Origin: Bog-756 sp963833585
GTDB taxonomy: Bacteria; Actinomycetota; Acidimicrobiia; Acidimicrobiales; RAAP-2
DNA length: 64,000 bases
Direction: 5' to 3'
Assembly: GCA_963833585.1 (NCBI GenBank)
Contig: CAWHYF010000004.1
Location: 124,001 to 188,000 of the forward strand
A program made the translations under genes and the position numbers. Positions within the stretch are counted from its first letter, which is position 1. Every line of letters begins with the position of its first letter. Below the pieces are notes generated by a model, which had not been told where the DNA came from, searched no databases, and worked only from the letters and a program-made list of their open reading frames with translations. Positions 33,703 through 42,470 of this stretch are shown piece after piece.

Positions 33703-33719
33703 ACGGAGGCAACCTCCAT
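33703..33719. promoter_or_regulatory. TetR operator 2
   Basis: ACGGAGGCAACCTCCAT repeats the GGAGG-N3-CCTCC core just after the -10, near the expected transcription start of the exporter. Confidence 0.68.
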
Positions 33720-33725
33720 TTTGTT

Positions 33726-33742
33726 CTGGAGGACCCCTCCAG
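33726..33742. promoter_or_regulatory. TetR operator 3 candidate
   Basis: CTGGAGGACCCCTCCAG has the same core with 7-bp arms, 23 bp from operator 2 (centre to centre), in the 5' untranslated region of the exporter gene. It may instead be a mRNA hairpin. Confidence 0.5.
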
Positions 33743-33773
33743 TTTAGCCGCCTCTCGAATCGGAGTCACCCCC

Positions 33774-35291
33774 ATGACCACCACCCTGACCCCACGCGTC
33801 CCCGAAATCCCCCTCTCGGCCGGCCGATCCCGCCGATCCGCGGTGATCCTGGGCATCATTCTGGCCACCTACCTGATGATCATCCTGGATGCCACCATCG
33901 TGATCACCGCCCTGCCGGACATCCACCGCGCCCTGCACTTCTCGTCCACCGGCCTGTCGTGGGTCCAGAACGCCTACACCCTGACCTTCGGCGGACTGCT
34001 CCTGCTCGGAGCGCGCGCCGGCGACATCCTCGGACGACGCCGGGTCTTCGTGGCCGGGATCGCGCTGTTCACCCTGGCGTCCCTCCTCGGCGGACTGGCC
34101 CAGTCGGCCTCCTGGCTGTTGGCCGCCCGGGCGGTCCAAGGCGTCGGGGCGGCCATCGCCGCACCGTCCACCCTCGCCCTCCTCCAGGTGAGCTTCCCCG
34201 AGGGACCGGAACGCACTCGGGCGGTCGGGGCCTACAGCGCGGTGGCCGGGGGCGGGGGCAGCATCGGACTGGTGGTGGGGGGAATGCTGACCACCTGGAT
34301 CTCCTGGCGGTGGGGCCTCTTCATCAACGTGCCGATCGGCATCGTCCTGATCGCCCTGGCGCCCCGGGTCCTCCCGGAGACCGCCCGGCGACCCGGCCGC
34401 TTCGACCTGACCGGTGCCGCCACTTCGACACTCGGAATGGTGGCCCTGGTGTACGGCTTCGTCCGGGCCGCCACCTCCGGATGGGGCAACCCGGTCACGG
34501 TGACCGTCTTGGCGGCAAGCGTGGGTCTTTTGGCGGCCTTCCTCGTCAACGAGCGACGGGCCGAACAGCCGATCACCCCTCTCCACCTCTTCGCCAGCCG
34601 CGAGCGCTCCGGGGCCTACGTCGCCCGCATGCTGCTGGTGAGCGGCATGTTCGCCATGTTCTTCTTCATGACCCAGTACTTCCAGGGCGTCATGGGCTAC
34701 AGCCCACTGCAGTCGGGCCTGGCCTTCCTGCCGGTGACCGCGGTGATGTTCGCGGTGGTGCGGCTGGTACCGACACTGGTCCCCCGGTTCGGAGCCGCCC
34801 GGCTGCTGGTCGGAGGGGTGGCCATGGCGTTCATCGGCATGGTGTGGCTGAGCCGGCTCACGGTCGACACGTCGTTCTTCCCGTCGATCGTCCTGCCCAT
34901 GGCCCTGCTCGGACTCGGCATCGGGTCGGCCCTGGTGCCCCTGACCACGGCGGGGATCGCCGGCGTCGAACCGGACGACGCCGGCGCCGCCTCGGGACTG
35001 GTCAACGTGGCCCAACAGCTCGGCGGGTCGCTCGGGCTCGGGATTCTGGTCACCGTCTTCGCCGCCGCCAGCCATGCACTGGTGCCGCCGGCCGTGGCCG
35101 GCCTCCCCGTCCGCACCGCCGCGCAACAGGAGCTCGCCCATGCCGTGGCCACCTCCCTCACCGGCTCGGCGATCTTCCTGGCCCTGGGACTGTTCGTGGT
35201 CGCCGGGGTGATGCGGCGTCCGGTCACCGGGGTCGAACCCGGCGACCGGACGGTCACCGTGACCGACGAGCCGGTCGCCGCCGAGCTCTGA
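33774..35291 (+). CDS. DHA2 family (EmrB/QacA-type) MFS drug exporter
   Basis: The 505-residue protein has about 14 hydrophobic helices and the family motifs: D-containing helix 1 (MIILDATIVITALPDI), motif A GARAGDILGRRRVF, motif C-like GGGGSIGLVVGGML, and ISWRWGLFINVPIG. The late region DDAGAASGLVNVAQQLGGSLG is typical of DHA2. It should export a drug or cationic metabolite by proton antiport in the inner membrane. ATG 33774 has GGAG upstream; the frame is open further 5', but those codons cover the operator region. It is controlled by the divergent TetR. Confidence 0.95.
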   Translation: MTTTLTPRVPEIPLSAGRSRRSAVILGIILATYLMIILDATIVITALPDIHRALHFSSTGLSWVQNAYTLTFGGLLLLGARAGDILGRRRVFVAGIALFTLASLLGGLAQSASWLLAARAVQGVGAAIAAPSTLALLQVSFPEGPERTRAVGAYSAVAGGGGSIGLVVGGMLTTWISWRWGLFINVPIGIVLIALAPRVLPETARRPGRFDLTGAATSTLGMVALVYGFVRAATSGWGNPVTVTVLAASVGLLAAFLVNERRAEQPITPLHLFASRERSGAYVARMLLVSGMFAMFFFMTQYFQGVMGYSPLQSGLAFLPVTAVMFAVVRLVPTLVPRFGAARLLVGGVAMAFIGMVWLSRLTVDTSFFPSIVLPMALLGLGIGSALVPLTTAGIAGVEPDDAGAASGLVNVAQQLGGSLGLGILVTVFAAASHALVPPAVAGLPVRTAAQQELAHAVATSLTGSAIFLALGLFVVAGVMRRPVTGVEPGDRTVTVTDEPVAAEL

Positions 35292-35302
35292 ACGGGCCCC
35301 GG

Positions 35303-35308
35303 TAGTGT
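35303..35308 (+). promoter_or_regulatory. -10 element TAGTGT for the leaderless LLM gene
   Basis: TAGTGT ends 7 nt before ATG 35316. Confidence 0.5.
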
Positions 35309-35315
35309 CGGGCCG

Positions 35316-36197
35316 ATGGACGTGGGGATGGCGCTGCCGACAATGGCCGAAGGCTTCACCCGGTCGACCTTCGTCGAGTGGTGCCGGGGGGTGGACGAGG
35401 GCCCCTACTCCAGCATCTCGGCCGGTGAGCGAATCACCTTCCACAACCCGGAGCTGCTGGTGACCAACACGGCGGCGGCGGCGTTGACCGACCGGGTGCA
35501 GGTCATCATGAACCTCACCGTCCTGCCCCTCCACTCGACGGCCATGCTGGCCAAGCAGTTGGCCACCCTCGACGTCCTGGCCGGGGGCCGGTTGGTGGTT
35601 GGCGTGGGGGTGGGTGGCCGTGAGCAGGACTACCGGGCCGTCGACGCCTCGTTCTCGGGCCGGCACGCCCGCCTCGACGAGGGCGTGTCCGAGCTCCGGA
35701 GACTGTGGAGGGGTGGGCCGGCCTACGAAGGGGGGGAGCCGGTGGGCCCGGTACCCGTCCAGCCCGGGGGGCCACCGGTGTGGGCAGGGTCGCTCGGGCC
35801 CAAGTCGATGGCCCGCGCCGCCGGATGGGCGGACGGGGTGACCGGCTTCTCCATCGGGGCCAGCCGTGACGAAATGGCGGCCACCAACGCCCTGGCCCTC
35901 CAGGCGTGGGAGCGGGCCGGGCGGGCCGATCGACCCCGGCTGGTCAACGGTTCGTTCTTCCTTCTCGCCGGGTCCGGAGCCGACGAGGAGCTCCGGCGGT
36001 TCGCCTCCGACTACCTGGCCGTCTTCGGTGCGCGGGCCGCACGGGCCCTGGCCGACCTGGTCCAGCTCAGCTCACCGGCCCGGCTCTGCCAGGCCGTCGC
36101 CGACGCCGAAGCGGCCGGATGCGACGAGTTCATCCTGGTGCCGGGCACGGTGGACCCCGAGTGCCTCGAACGGGCCACTGCCGCCCTGCTGGGGTGA
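35316..36197 (+). CDS. LLM class F420-dependent oxidoreductase
   Basis: The 293-residue luciferase-like protein has MDVGMALPTMAEGF at the start, RVQVIMNLTVLPLHSTAMLAKQLATLD split near residues 63-90, and GGRLVVGVGVGGREQDYRA. The C-terminal barrel half carries GPPVWAGSLGPKSMARAAGWADGV. It belongs to the bacterial luciferase-like family that uses F420 or flavin. It starts 24 nt after the exporter stop but has its own leaderless -10. Its substrate may be related to the exported compound, but this is conjecture. Confidence 0.88.
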   Translation: MDVGMALPTMAEGFTRSTFVEWCRGVDEGPYSSISAGERITFHNPELLVTNTAAAALTDRVQVIMNLTVLPLHSTAMLAKQLATLDVLAGGRLVVGVGVGGREQDYRAVDASFSGRHARLDEGVSELRRLWRGGPAYEGGEPVGPVPVQPGGPPVWAGSLGPKSMARAAGWADGVTGFSIGASRDEMAATNALALQAWERAGRADRPRLVNGSFFLLAGSGADEELRRFASDYLAVFGARAARALADLVQLSSPARLCQAVADAEAAGCDEFILVPGTVDPECLERATAALLG

Positions 36198-36329
36198 GCG
36201 GGTGGGTGGGACGAGAACGTCCCCGCTGGAGTGCGAGGCCCCGCCGTCCCGGCCGGCCCTACCGGGTCGTCGTCCCCCCGGCCGGGACCCGCGATGGCAA
36301 CCCCGACCGCGGGTGGGCAGACTGGCACC

Positions 36330-37592
36330 ATGGATCCCGTCGTACGGAGGCTGAGGCCGGACGAGACGGGGGCTTTCCGTCGATCGGTGATGGTCCCGTT
36401 CCTCGAACCTCTGGTCGGTGACCCCGAGCAGGTCGCCGACCACGAGCTCTGGGAGGCCAAGATCGAGCCGGATCGGGCGTGGGTGGTGGACACCGGGGGG
36501 CGGTTCGCCGGCAACGCCTGTATCTACAGCCTGGACGTCACCCTCCCCTCCCCACCGGAAGGGCCCTGCCCCACCGCTCCGATGGCCGGGGTCAGCGCGG
36601 TCGGGGTCCACCCCACCCACCGGCGGCGCGGCTTCCTGCGCCAGCTGATGACGGCCATGCACGAAGACGCCCGGCAGCGGGGCGAGGCGATCGCCGGCCT
36701 CGAGGCGTCGGAGTCGAGCATCTACGGCCGGTTCGGGTACGGCATGGCCGCCGAGCTGGCCGAGGTGGCCATCGACAGCCGGGCCTCGGCCTTCGCCGTC
36801 CCGGCCTCGCCGCTCGACCTGGAGCTGGTGGACCGGGACGAGGCCGCACGGCGACTGCCCGACCTGTTCGACCGCCACCGGCGCTCCCGGGCCGGAGAGA
36901 TCGACCGCAACCCGGCCTTCTGGGCTCAACTCCTGGCCGACCCGCCGCACAAGCGGGACGGGGCCGCCGGCCGCTTCCATGCCGTGTGCGACGAAGGGTA
37001 CGTGCTCTACCGCGCCCAGTCCGGCGGCAACGTCTTCCGTGCCGAGCGGGTCCCCGTCATGATCGAGGAGCTCCGCGGGACCACCCCCGAGGTCGAGGCG
37101 GCCCTGTGGCGCTTCGTCCTCGACCTGGATCTGGTGGGTCGGGTCACCGCCCCGCGCCGACCGGTGGACGAACCGGTCCGCTGGCGCCTGGCCGATCCCC
37201 GGCAGCTGCGGACGGTCGGCATCGAGGACCGTCTGTACGTGCGGATCCTCGACACGGCCGCCGCGTTCGCGGCCCGCGGCTACCAGGGAGAGGGCCGGCT
37301 GGTGCTGGACGTCGTGCCGCCCGACGCGTCCGACGGCGCGGCCGACCCGGCCCCGGGGCGCTGGGTGTTGGAGGCCGGGCCGGAGGGTGCCACCTGCCGG
37401 CGGGCCGGGCCCGGCGAGGACCCGGAGCTGCGGCTCGGCCTCCCCGCCCTCGGTTCGCTCTATCTGGGAGGCACCTCGGCATCCCTGCTCGCCGCCGGAG
37501 GGCGCATCGAGGAATTGCAGCCCGGGCGGCTGGTGGCGGCTGACGCGCTGCTCACCACCCGGCCGGCCCCGCGGAGCGGCACCGAGTTCTGA
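36330..37592 (+). CDS. Eis-like GNAT N-acetyltransferase with SCP2-type C-terminal domain
   Basis: The 420-residue protein has the three-part Eis layout. There are two GNAT folds, the first with acetyl-CoA motif VGVHPTHRRRGFLRQLM (about residues 89-105) and ESSIYGRFGYGMA carrying the catalytic-type Tyr. A sterol-carrier-like C-terminal domain follows (EGRLVLDV, RLGLPALGSLYLGG). In Mycobacterium Eis the C-terminal carboxylate takes part in catalysis; here the protein ends GTEF, the usual kind of ending. Eis enzymes acetylate aminoglycosides and other amines at several positions. CAGACT 6 nt before ATG 36330 may be a leaderless -10. Confidence 0.9.
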   Translation: MDPVVRRLRPDETGAFRRSVMVPFLEPLVGDPEQVADHELWEAKIEPDRAWVVDTGGRFAGNACIYSLDVTLPSPPEGPCPTAPMAGVSAVGVHPTHRRRGFLRQLMTAMHEDARQRGEAIAGLEASESSIYGRFGYGMAAELAEVAIDSRASAFAVPASPLDLELVDRDEAARRLPDLFDRHRRSRAGEIDRNPAFWAQLLADPPHKRDGAAGRFHAVCDEGYVLYRAQSGGNVFRAERVPVMIEELRGTTPEVEAALWRFVLDLDLVGRVTAPRRPVDEPVRWRLADPRQLRTVGIEDRLYVRILDTAAAFAARGYQGEGRLVLDVVPPDASDGAADPAPGRWVLEAGPEGATCRRAGPGEDPELRLGLPALGSLYLGGTSASLLAAGGRIEELQPGRLVAADALLTTRPAPRSGTEF

Positions 37593-38490
37593 GGGCCGGG
37601 TTCACTGGCCGGCCGGCCGGACCCCCCACCGCCCGGCGAGGTCCTCGAGCCAGGGCGCGACCCGCGGAAGGATCGACCGGGGGGGATTCCACCACCACCA
37701 ACTCGTGCACGCCCAACGCGTCGAGTTCGACCCGGTCGGCGGGCTCACCGTCCCGGAGGGCGATGTTCACCTCGAGATCACCGACCGCACGGCCCTGGGC
37801 GCGACAGGCCGACGCCAGGACGTCGATCCGGCCCGGCACTTCGTCGATGGTGAGGTTGAAGCCGTACCAGCCGTCGCCGTAGGCGGCCGCCCGCCGCAGC
37901 GCACCGTCGCTGTTCCCACCCATCACCACCGGGATGCGGCGATCGCGGACCGGCTTCGGGTAGCTGAGCACCGGCTCGAACCGGACGAAGGCACCGTCGA
38001 AGGAGGCCACGTCCTCGGACCACAGGCGGCGCATGGCCTCGACGTATTCCCGGGTCCGCGGGATGCGTCGGGCGAACGGTACGCCGAGCGCGGCGAACTC
38101 CGCAGCCGACCAGCCGATCCCGATCCCGAGGACCAGCCGGCCCGACGACAAGACGTCCACGCTGGCGGCATGCTTGGCCATCACCACCGGGTTGTGCTCC
38201 GGGAGCAACAGCACACCGGTCCCCAGCCGGATCCGGGAGGTGACGGCGGCGCAGTAGGCCAGGACCGCCATCGGGTTGAGCCAGTCGGCATCGGCGGGGA
38301 CGGCGATGTGACCGTCGTCCGCATAGGGATAGAGGGTGTCGGGTCGATCCACCATCACCACGTGCTCGCCGCACCACAGGGTCGAGAAGCCCGATGACTC
38401 GGCCCGGCGGGCCACCGCCTCGATGACCGTCGGGTCGGCCCCGGATCCGATCCCGAGGGCGTGGAGTCCGGTTCTCACCGGGCCGATCAT
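37552..38490 (-). CDS. LLM class F420-dependent oxidoreductase with frameshifted C-terminus
   Basis: The luciferase-like protein starts GLHALGIGSGADP and contains RRAESSGFSTLWCGEHVVM, RIRLGTGVLLLPEHNPVVMAKHAASVD around residues 80-106, GGxxVLGIGIGWSAAEFAALG and VMGGNSDGALRRAA, all LLM marks. The last about 45 codons are Arg/Pro-rich and unlike the family. If one G of the seven-G run at 37679-37685 is removed, the reading becomes PRSILPRVAPWLEDLAGRWG and stops at 37602, a normal LLM ending. The corrected gene also no longer overlaps the Eis gene. A homopolymer slip or sequencing error is likely. Confidence 0.85.
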   Translation of the reverse strand: MIGPVRTGLHALGIGSGADPTVIEAVARRAESSGFSTLWCGEHVVMVDRPDTLYPYADDGHIAVPADADWLNPMAVLAYCAAVTSRIRLGTGVLLLPEHNPVVMAKHAASVDVLSSGRLVLGIGIGWSAAEFAALGVPFARRIPRTREYVEAMRRLWSEDVASFDGAFVRFEPVLSYPKPVRDRRIPVVMGGNSDGALRRAAAYGDGWYGFNLTIDEVPGRIDVLASACRAQGRAVGDLEVNIALRDGEPADRVELDALGVHELVVVESPPVDPSAGRALARGPRRAVGGPAGRPVNPALRTRCRSAGPAGW

Positions 38491-38607
38491 CCCATGGCTC
38501 GGAGCCGCCGACCCGCCCGTGCACGGCCCCGGGCGGCACGGCCCCCGGGACGCGACTCGGTCGTGGGCGGGGTCCCCACCCACGACCGAGCACAGCACAC
38601 CGACCGA

Positions 38608-39042
38608 TCAGAAGGTGTGGTTCACCGCCTTGGCCACCCGGGCCGGGACGGCGGCCTTGATGGCGGCGGCCTGAGCTGCGGTCAGCTTGTTCGCCATCGC
38701 CGCCTGGTCCACCTTGGTGTCGATGGCGCTGGTCAGCGCGGTCTCCACGGTCTGGACGGCCACGTTGTGCTCACCGGCCACCTGGGCGACCGACTTACCC
38801 GACTTCAACTCTGCCCGGAGGGCCTGCGGCGTCACCCCGATGGTCTGGGCGCTCACGTCCAGGCCGGCCTTCCGGATCTCCTTGCGATGGGCCTTGAGCC
38901 ATACCTGCAGCTGGTGCTTCCCGGTCTGGGCAGTAGCCGAGGCCGCGGTGGCCGGGGTGGCGGCATAGGCGGTGCTGCCGGCCGCGACTCCCCCCAGCAG
39001 GGCCCCGGCGATGACGACGGGGGCGATGACCTTCTTGATCAT
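38608..39042 (-). CDS. Secreted small helical protein
   Basis: The 144-residue protein has a signal peptide (MIKKVIAPVVIAGALLGGVAAGS, cleavage after AYA). Its mature part of about 110 residues holds helical, HTH-like repeats (IGVTPQALRAELKSGKSVAQVAGEHNV split about residues 67-95, then LTAAQAAAIKAAVPARVAKAV). Such modules with 'LxxGKSxAxVA' patterns are common in secreted actinobacterial proteins of unknown role. ATG 39042 has AAGGAG 6 nt upstream on the minus strand. It stands alone, divergently separated from its neighbours. Confidence 0.82.
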   Translation of the reverse strand: MIKKVIAPVVIAGALLGGVAAGSTAYAATPATAASATAQTGKHQLQVWLKAHRKEIRKAGLDVSAQTIGVTPQALRAELKSGKSVAQVAGEHNVAVQTVETALTSAIDTKVDQAAMANKLTAAQAAAIKAAVPARVAKAVNHTF

Positions 39043-39179
39043 GGTGTTCTCCTTGGTACGGGCTAGTGGATGGTGAAGCAGGACCATCGTCCCGTTCGAA
39101 GGTGATGGATCAGTGGACGAACTGTTAGGGAACCGTGCGAGATCCGCTCCGCGATCGGCGCGGACCGGACGGCGGGGGA

Positions 39180-39956
39180 TCAGCGGCCCCGCCACCGGGG
39201 TGCCCGGCCTTCCGCGGTGGCCGTCCAACCCTCTCGGGCGTCCTCGGTGGCCCCGGCCACGATGCGCATGGTCTCGCCGAACCGAAGCGCCTCCACCGGA
39301 GCCAGGCTCTGCGATCGCACCGCCACCTCCTTGGTGGCCCGGGCGGCCAGCGGAGCGGCGGCCAGCAGTCGCTCGGCCAGGGCCCGCGCCTCGGCCAGTA
39401 GCTGATCGTGGGGCACCACCCAACCGGCCAGGCCGATCTCCTTGGCCCGGGCCGCGTCGATCCGCTCGCCGGTGAGGAGCAGCTCCATGGCGTACTGCCA
39501 GTTCACCCTCTGGGGTAGGCGGATGGCGCCGACGATGGTGGGCGTTCCCAATCGGACCTCGGGAAAGCCGAACTCCGCCTGATCGCTGGCGATCACGAAA
39601 TCACACCATGTCACCAGGGTGAGTCCGTACCCCAGGCAGTAACCGTTGACCGCGGCGATCACCGGCTTGTAGATCTCCCAACCGCTCTCGAAGGAATTGA
39701 CCGTCGGCTTCTCCCAGAAGGTCCCGGGGAACTCGCCGGTCGACCCGGCACCGTCCCGGATGTCGCCGCCGGCACAGAAGGCCCGGCCGGCGCCGGTCAC
39801 GATGGCCACCCACGCCTCCTCGTCGTCGCGGAAACGGGCGAAGGCCGCGTTCAGGTCGCGCCGCATCTCCCCGTTGACGGCGTTGAGGGCCTCGGGGCGG
39901 TTGTAGGAGATGGTGGCGACGTGGCCGTCGAGCTGGTAGGTGGCAGAAGTGCTCAT
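39180..39956 (-). CDS. Enoyl-CoA hydratase/isomerase (crotonase) family protein
   Basis: The 258-residue crotonase-fold protein has YNRPEALNAVNGEM (about residues 18-31), the oxyanion-hole pieces GAGRAFCAGGDIRD (about 55-68) and AAVNGYCLGYGLTLVTWCDFVIASD split around residues 100-124, and FPEVRLGTPTIVGAIRLPQRV. Position two of the usual catalytic Glu pair cannot be confirmed by eye, so hydratase, isomerase or another CoA reaction is possible. CATGCT lies 6 nt before ATG 39956 on the minus strand and may be a leaderless -10. It is divergent from the lipase gene. Confidence 0.9.
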   Translation of the reverse strand: MSTSATYQLDGHVATISYNRPEALNAVNGEMRRDLNAAFARFRDDEEAWVAIVTGAGRAFCAGGDIRDGAGSTGEFPGTFWEKPTVNSFESGWEIYKPVIAAVNGYCLGYGLTLVTWCDFVIASDQAEFGFPEVRLGTPTIVGAIRLPQRVNWQYAMELLLTGERIDAARAKEIGLAGWVVPHDQLLAEARALAERLLAAAPLAARATKEVAVRSQSLAPVEALRFGETMRIVAGATEDAREGWTATAEGRAPRWRGR

Positions 39957-40057
39957 GGGGACAGCATGCCCCACCCGCCTGTGGCCGGACCGGAGCCCGG
40001 CCATCCCCCGCCGGCCGGAGGCGCCCAGGTCGATGGCCGGGTAGGTTGGGGTGGCCG

Positions 40058-40092
40058 ATTCGGATCGACAAGGTAATTCGGATCGCAAGGTA
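40058..40092 (+). repeat. Tandem 17/18-bp direct repeat upstream of the lipase gene
   Basis: ATTCGGATCGACAAGGTA (40058-40075) is followed directly by ATTCGGATCGCAAGGTA (40076-40092), identical but for one missing A. It ends 19 bp before GTG 40112 and may be a pair of regulator sites in the lipase promoter. Confidence 0.85.
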
Positions 40093-40111
40093 TCGGACAG
40101 GGGGAATCGAC

Positions 40112-41386
40112 GTGCGCCGTGCTTTCATTCGTCACCTGGCGGTAGCCGTCGGGCTCACGGTGCTGGTCACCTCGACGGCCGTTTCGGTCGGGACCGCGGC
40201 CGCGTCCGCTTCGGACATCCCTGCCCCTCCCGGCCTTCCCGCCTTCTACAGCGTGCCGCAGCCCCTGCCGAGCGGCCCACCGGGCACCCTGATCAAGTCG
40301 GAGGTCCTCCCAGACCCCGGCCTGGTCGGCGCCACCCTGTACCGGGTGATGTACACGTCGACCGGTCCCAAGGGTTCTGCCGTCCCGGTGACCGGCATGG
40401 TGGCGGTACCCGACGGCACGCCCCCCGCCGGTGGCTGGCCCGTGGTCTCGTGGGGTCACGGCACCAACGGGATGGCCGACATCTGCGCTCCCAGTTTGAG
40501 TGGATCGTCACAGATCCCCGAGGTCAACCAATTGGTGGCGGCGGGCTATGCCGTCACGGCCAGCGACTACCAGGGAGAGGGGACGCCGGGCTTGATGCCG
40601 TACATCGTCGGCAGGTCGGCGGCCCGGGACACGGTGAACATCGTGCTCGCCGCCCACGCCCTGCCGGGGGTCTCGCTCAGCTCGAGCTACGTCGTGTGGG
40701 GGCACTCCGAAGGTGGGCAGACCGCCATGTTCTCGCTCTACGGGAAGCGATACGCCCCGCACCTCGACCTCCGGGGGGTCGTGGCCGGGGCACCGCCGTC
40801 CCAGTTCCAGTTCATCTACAACTTCCTGGTCACGAGTCCCTTCGACTACTACCTGCTGATGGTGGCCGGCTCGTACAACAGCTACTACGGCAACGCCCGT
40901 GCCCCCCTCGGCAAGATCCTCACCCCGCCGGCCGTGGCCCTGGTCCCCCAGCTGGACCGGGGGTGCTCCAGCTACGTCCAGGGCGTGGTGAACGCCGCGG
41001 TGGCGGCCACCCCGGACAAGTCCCTGTCCGACCTGGTTCCCCAGAACCCCTTCACCGTCCCCCGGTGGGCCCACCTGCTGGCGGCCAACGACCCGGGCAC
41101 CTTGACCCGCAAGACGCCGGTCCCGCTCCTCATCATCCAGGGCGGGAACGACGAGCAGATCCCCGTGGTCTCCACCCAGCTGCTGGCCAGCCATCTCTGC
41201 AGTATCGGGCAACACACCGAACGATGGGTGTACTCGGGGCAGAGCCACGCCGGGGTCATCGGCCCCAGCTTCCCCGACATGCTGCACTGGATCAACGACC
41301 GCTTCACCACCAAGTCCGCGGTCGATCCCTACGTGCCGACGGCCGGTGGGGACACCACCATCACCATCACCCAGTCGACCTGCTGA
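40112..41386 (+). CDS. Secreted alpha/beta-fold lipase (secretory lipase family)
   Basis: The 424-residue protein has a signal peptide (VRRAFIRHLAVAVGLTVLV, cleavage near ASA-SDIP) and a mature alpha/beta hydrolase. Features are VVSWGHGTNGMADICAP (oxyanion region), YAVTASDYQGEGTPG, the nucleophile elbow VVWGHSEGGQTAMFS, the acid in IIQGGNDEQIP and the His in GQSHAGVIG. This order matches the secretory lipase family first known from Candida and common in actinobacteria. It probably hydrolyses triacylglycerols or esters outside the cell. The GTG follows ACAGGGGGA, and a direct repeat lies just upstream. Confidence 0.9.
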   Translation: MRRAFIRHLAVAVGLTVLVTSTAVSVGTAAASASDIPAPPGLPAFYSVPQPLPSGPPGTLIKSEVLPDPGLVGATLYRVMYTSTGPKGSAVPVTGMVAVPDGTPPAGGWPVVSWGHGTNGMADICAPSLSGSSQIPEVNQLVAAGYAVTASDYQGEGTPGLMPYIVGRSAARDTVNIVLAAHALPGVSLSSSYVVWGHSEGGQTAMFSLYGKRYAPHLDLRGVVAGAPPSQFQFIYNFLVTSPFDYYLLMVAGSYNSYYGNARAPLGKILTPPAVALVPQLDRGCSSYVQGVVNAAVAATPDKSLSDLVPQNPFTVPRWAHLLAANDPGTLTRKTPVPLLIIQGGNDEQIPVVSTQLLASHLCSIGQHTERWVYSGQSHAGVIGPSFPDMLHWINDRFTTKSAVDPYVPTAGGDTTITITQSTC

Positions 41387-41400
41387 CCGCGCCCGCTCAC

Positions 41401-41799
41401 GTGACAGACCACCTCGACGGCACCGACCCGGCCGTCGAGCTGGTCCGCCGCTATCTGGAGCGTTTGGCGGCCCACGACTGGTCGGCGGTGACCGAGTGTC
41501 TGAGCGGTGACGTGATCCGGGTCGGGCCCTTCGCCGACAGGTACGAGGGGCGGGACGGCTACCTGGCCTTCCTCTCGGCCCTCATGCCCGCCCTGCCCGG
41601 CTACTCACTGGAGCTCGGCCGGATCCTGCGGGTCGGCGCCGGTCCTGACCGGGAACCACGGGGAGCCACCGTCCTGGCGGAGCTCAGGGAGACCGTCGAG
41701 GTCGACGGGGCGCCGTTGGTCACCGCTGAGGCTCTGGTGTTCGAACTGGACGAGGACCGGCGGATCTCCCACATCGCCGTCTACATCCAGCGCACCTAG
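41401..41799 (+). CDS. SnoaL-like (NTF2-fold) protein
   Basis: The 132-residue protein shows the NTF2/SnoaL pattern: an N-terminal helix (AVELVRRYLERLAAHDWSAV), GPFADRYEGRDGYLAFLSAL in the middle (about residues 43-62), and strands AEALVFELDEDRRISHIAVYI at the end. The family includes polyketide cyclases, steroid isomerases and many limonene-epoxide-hydrolase-like proteins; none can be assigned. GTG 41401 is 14 nt after the lipase stop, so it may be cotranscribed with it. Confidence 0.82.
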   Translation: MTDHLDGTDPAVELVRRYLERLAAHDWSAVTECLSGDVIRVGPFADRYEGRDGYLAFLSALMPALPGYSLELGRILRVGAGPDREPRGATVLAELRETVEVDGAPLVTAEALVFELDEDRRISHIAVYIQRT

Positions 41800-41843
41800 T
41801 CCGGCGCGGACCCGGGGGCGTGGGCCCTTGGCAGGATGGGCGG

Positions 41844-42470
41844 GTGGAGTGGAGCACCGGACCGCTCTGTGCGGCCGACGTCGAGGGCGCGCTCGACGTC
41901 TGGCGGGCGTGCAAGGACGCCCAACGGAGGCCGCCCTCCGAGACCCGTGTCCGTCGGGTGCGGGAGAAGCTGGGGGCGGTCGACGCCATGGTCGTCATCG
42001 GTCGGGTCGGGGCGGACACCCGGGCCATGGCTCTGGCGGAGCCCGGGCGGGGCGCGGACGGCGCCGGCCCCGTCCTGCCCGAGCTCGGCCATCTCTCCAT
42101 GGTGTTCGTCCACCCGACGTCGTGGGGGACGGGGGCCGGCACCGGCATGCTCCTCCGGCTGCACGCCGAGGGCGCCGGTCTCGGCTGGCGGCACCTGGCC
42201 TTGTGGACCGGGACGGCCAACCTGCGGGCCCGTCGCCTCTACGAGTCGGTCGGCTACTTGGCCACGGGACGGGTCCGGGCCGGGTCGGATGGGAGGACCC
42301 ACGTGCAGTACCGGTACACCCTGGCCCGCGGGGACGCCCGCTCCGACCGGTCGCGGGGAGGTGGTCCGGTCCGACCGGCCACCCCCGGACCACCCTGGCC
42401 CGAGGACCGGGAAGCCCCGGACCTGCAAGACTTCGATCATGGAGGTTCACCTGGTGGACGGCACCTATGA
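41844..42470 (+). CDS. GNAT family N-acetyltransferase
   Basis: This GNAT protein of about 208 residues has the acetyl-CoA-binding region LSMVFVHPTSWGTGAGTGMLLRLHAEG split about residues 84-110 (loop GTGAGTG), followed by RHLALWTGTANLRARRLYESVGY, the usual motif B. The last about 45 residues are Gly/Pro/Arg-rich and unstructured. The GTG at 41844 has CAGGAT 6 nt upstream and may be leaderless. Its 3' end overlaps the start of the FEN nuclease gene by 32 nt. Acetyl acceptor unknown. Confidence 0.82.
   Translation: MEWSTGPLCAADVEGALDVWRACKDAQRRPPSETRVRRVREKLGAVDAMVVIGRVGADTRAMALAEPGRGADGAGPVLPELGHLSMVFVHPTSWGTGAGTGMLLRLHAEGAGLGWRHLALWTGTANLRARRLYESVGYLATGRVRAGSDGRTHVQYRYTLARGDARSDRSRGGGPVRPATPGPPWPEDREAPDLQDFDHGGSPGGRHL

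Noticed and set aside
37552..37601. Real overlap of the F420-type oxidoreductase with the Eis gene
   Set aside because: The overlap arises only from the frameshifted tail; the corrected frame stops at 37602.
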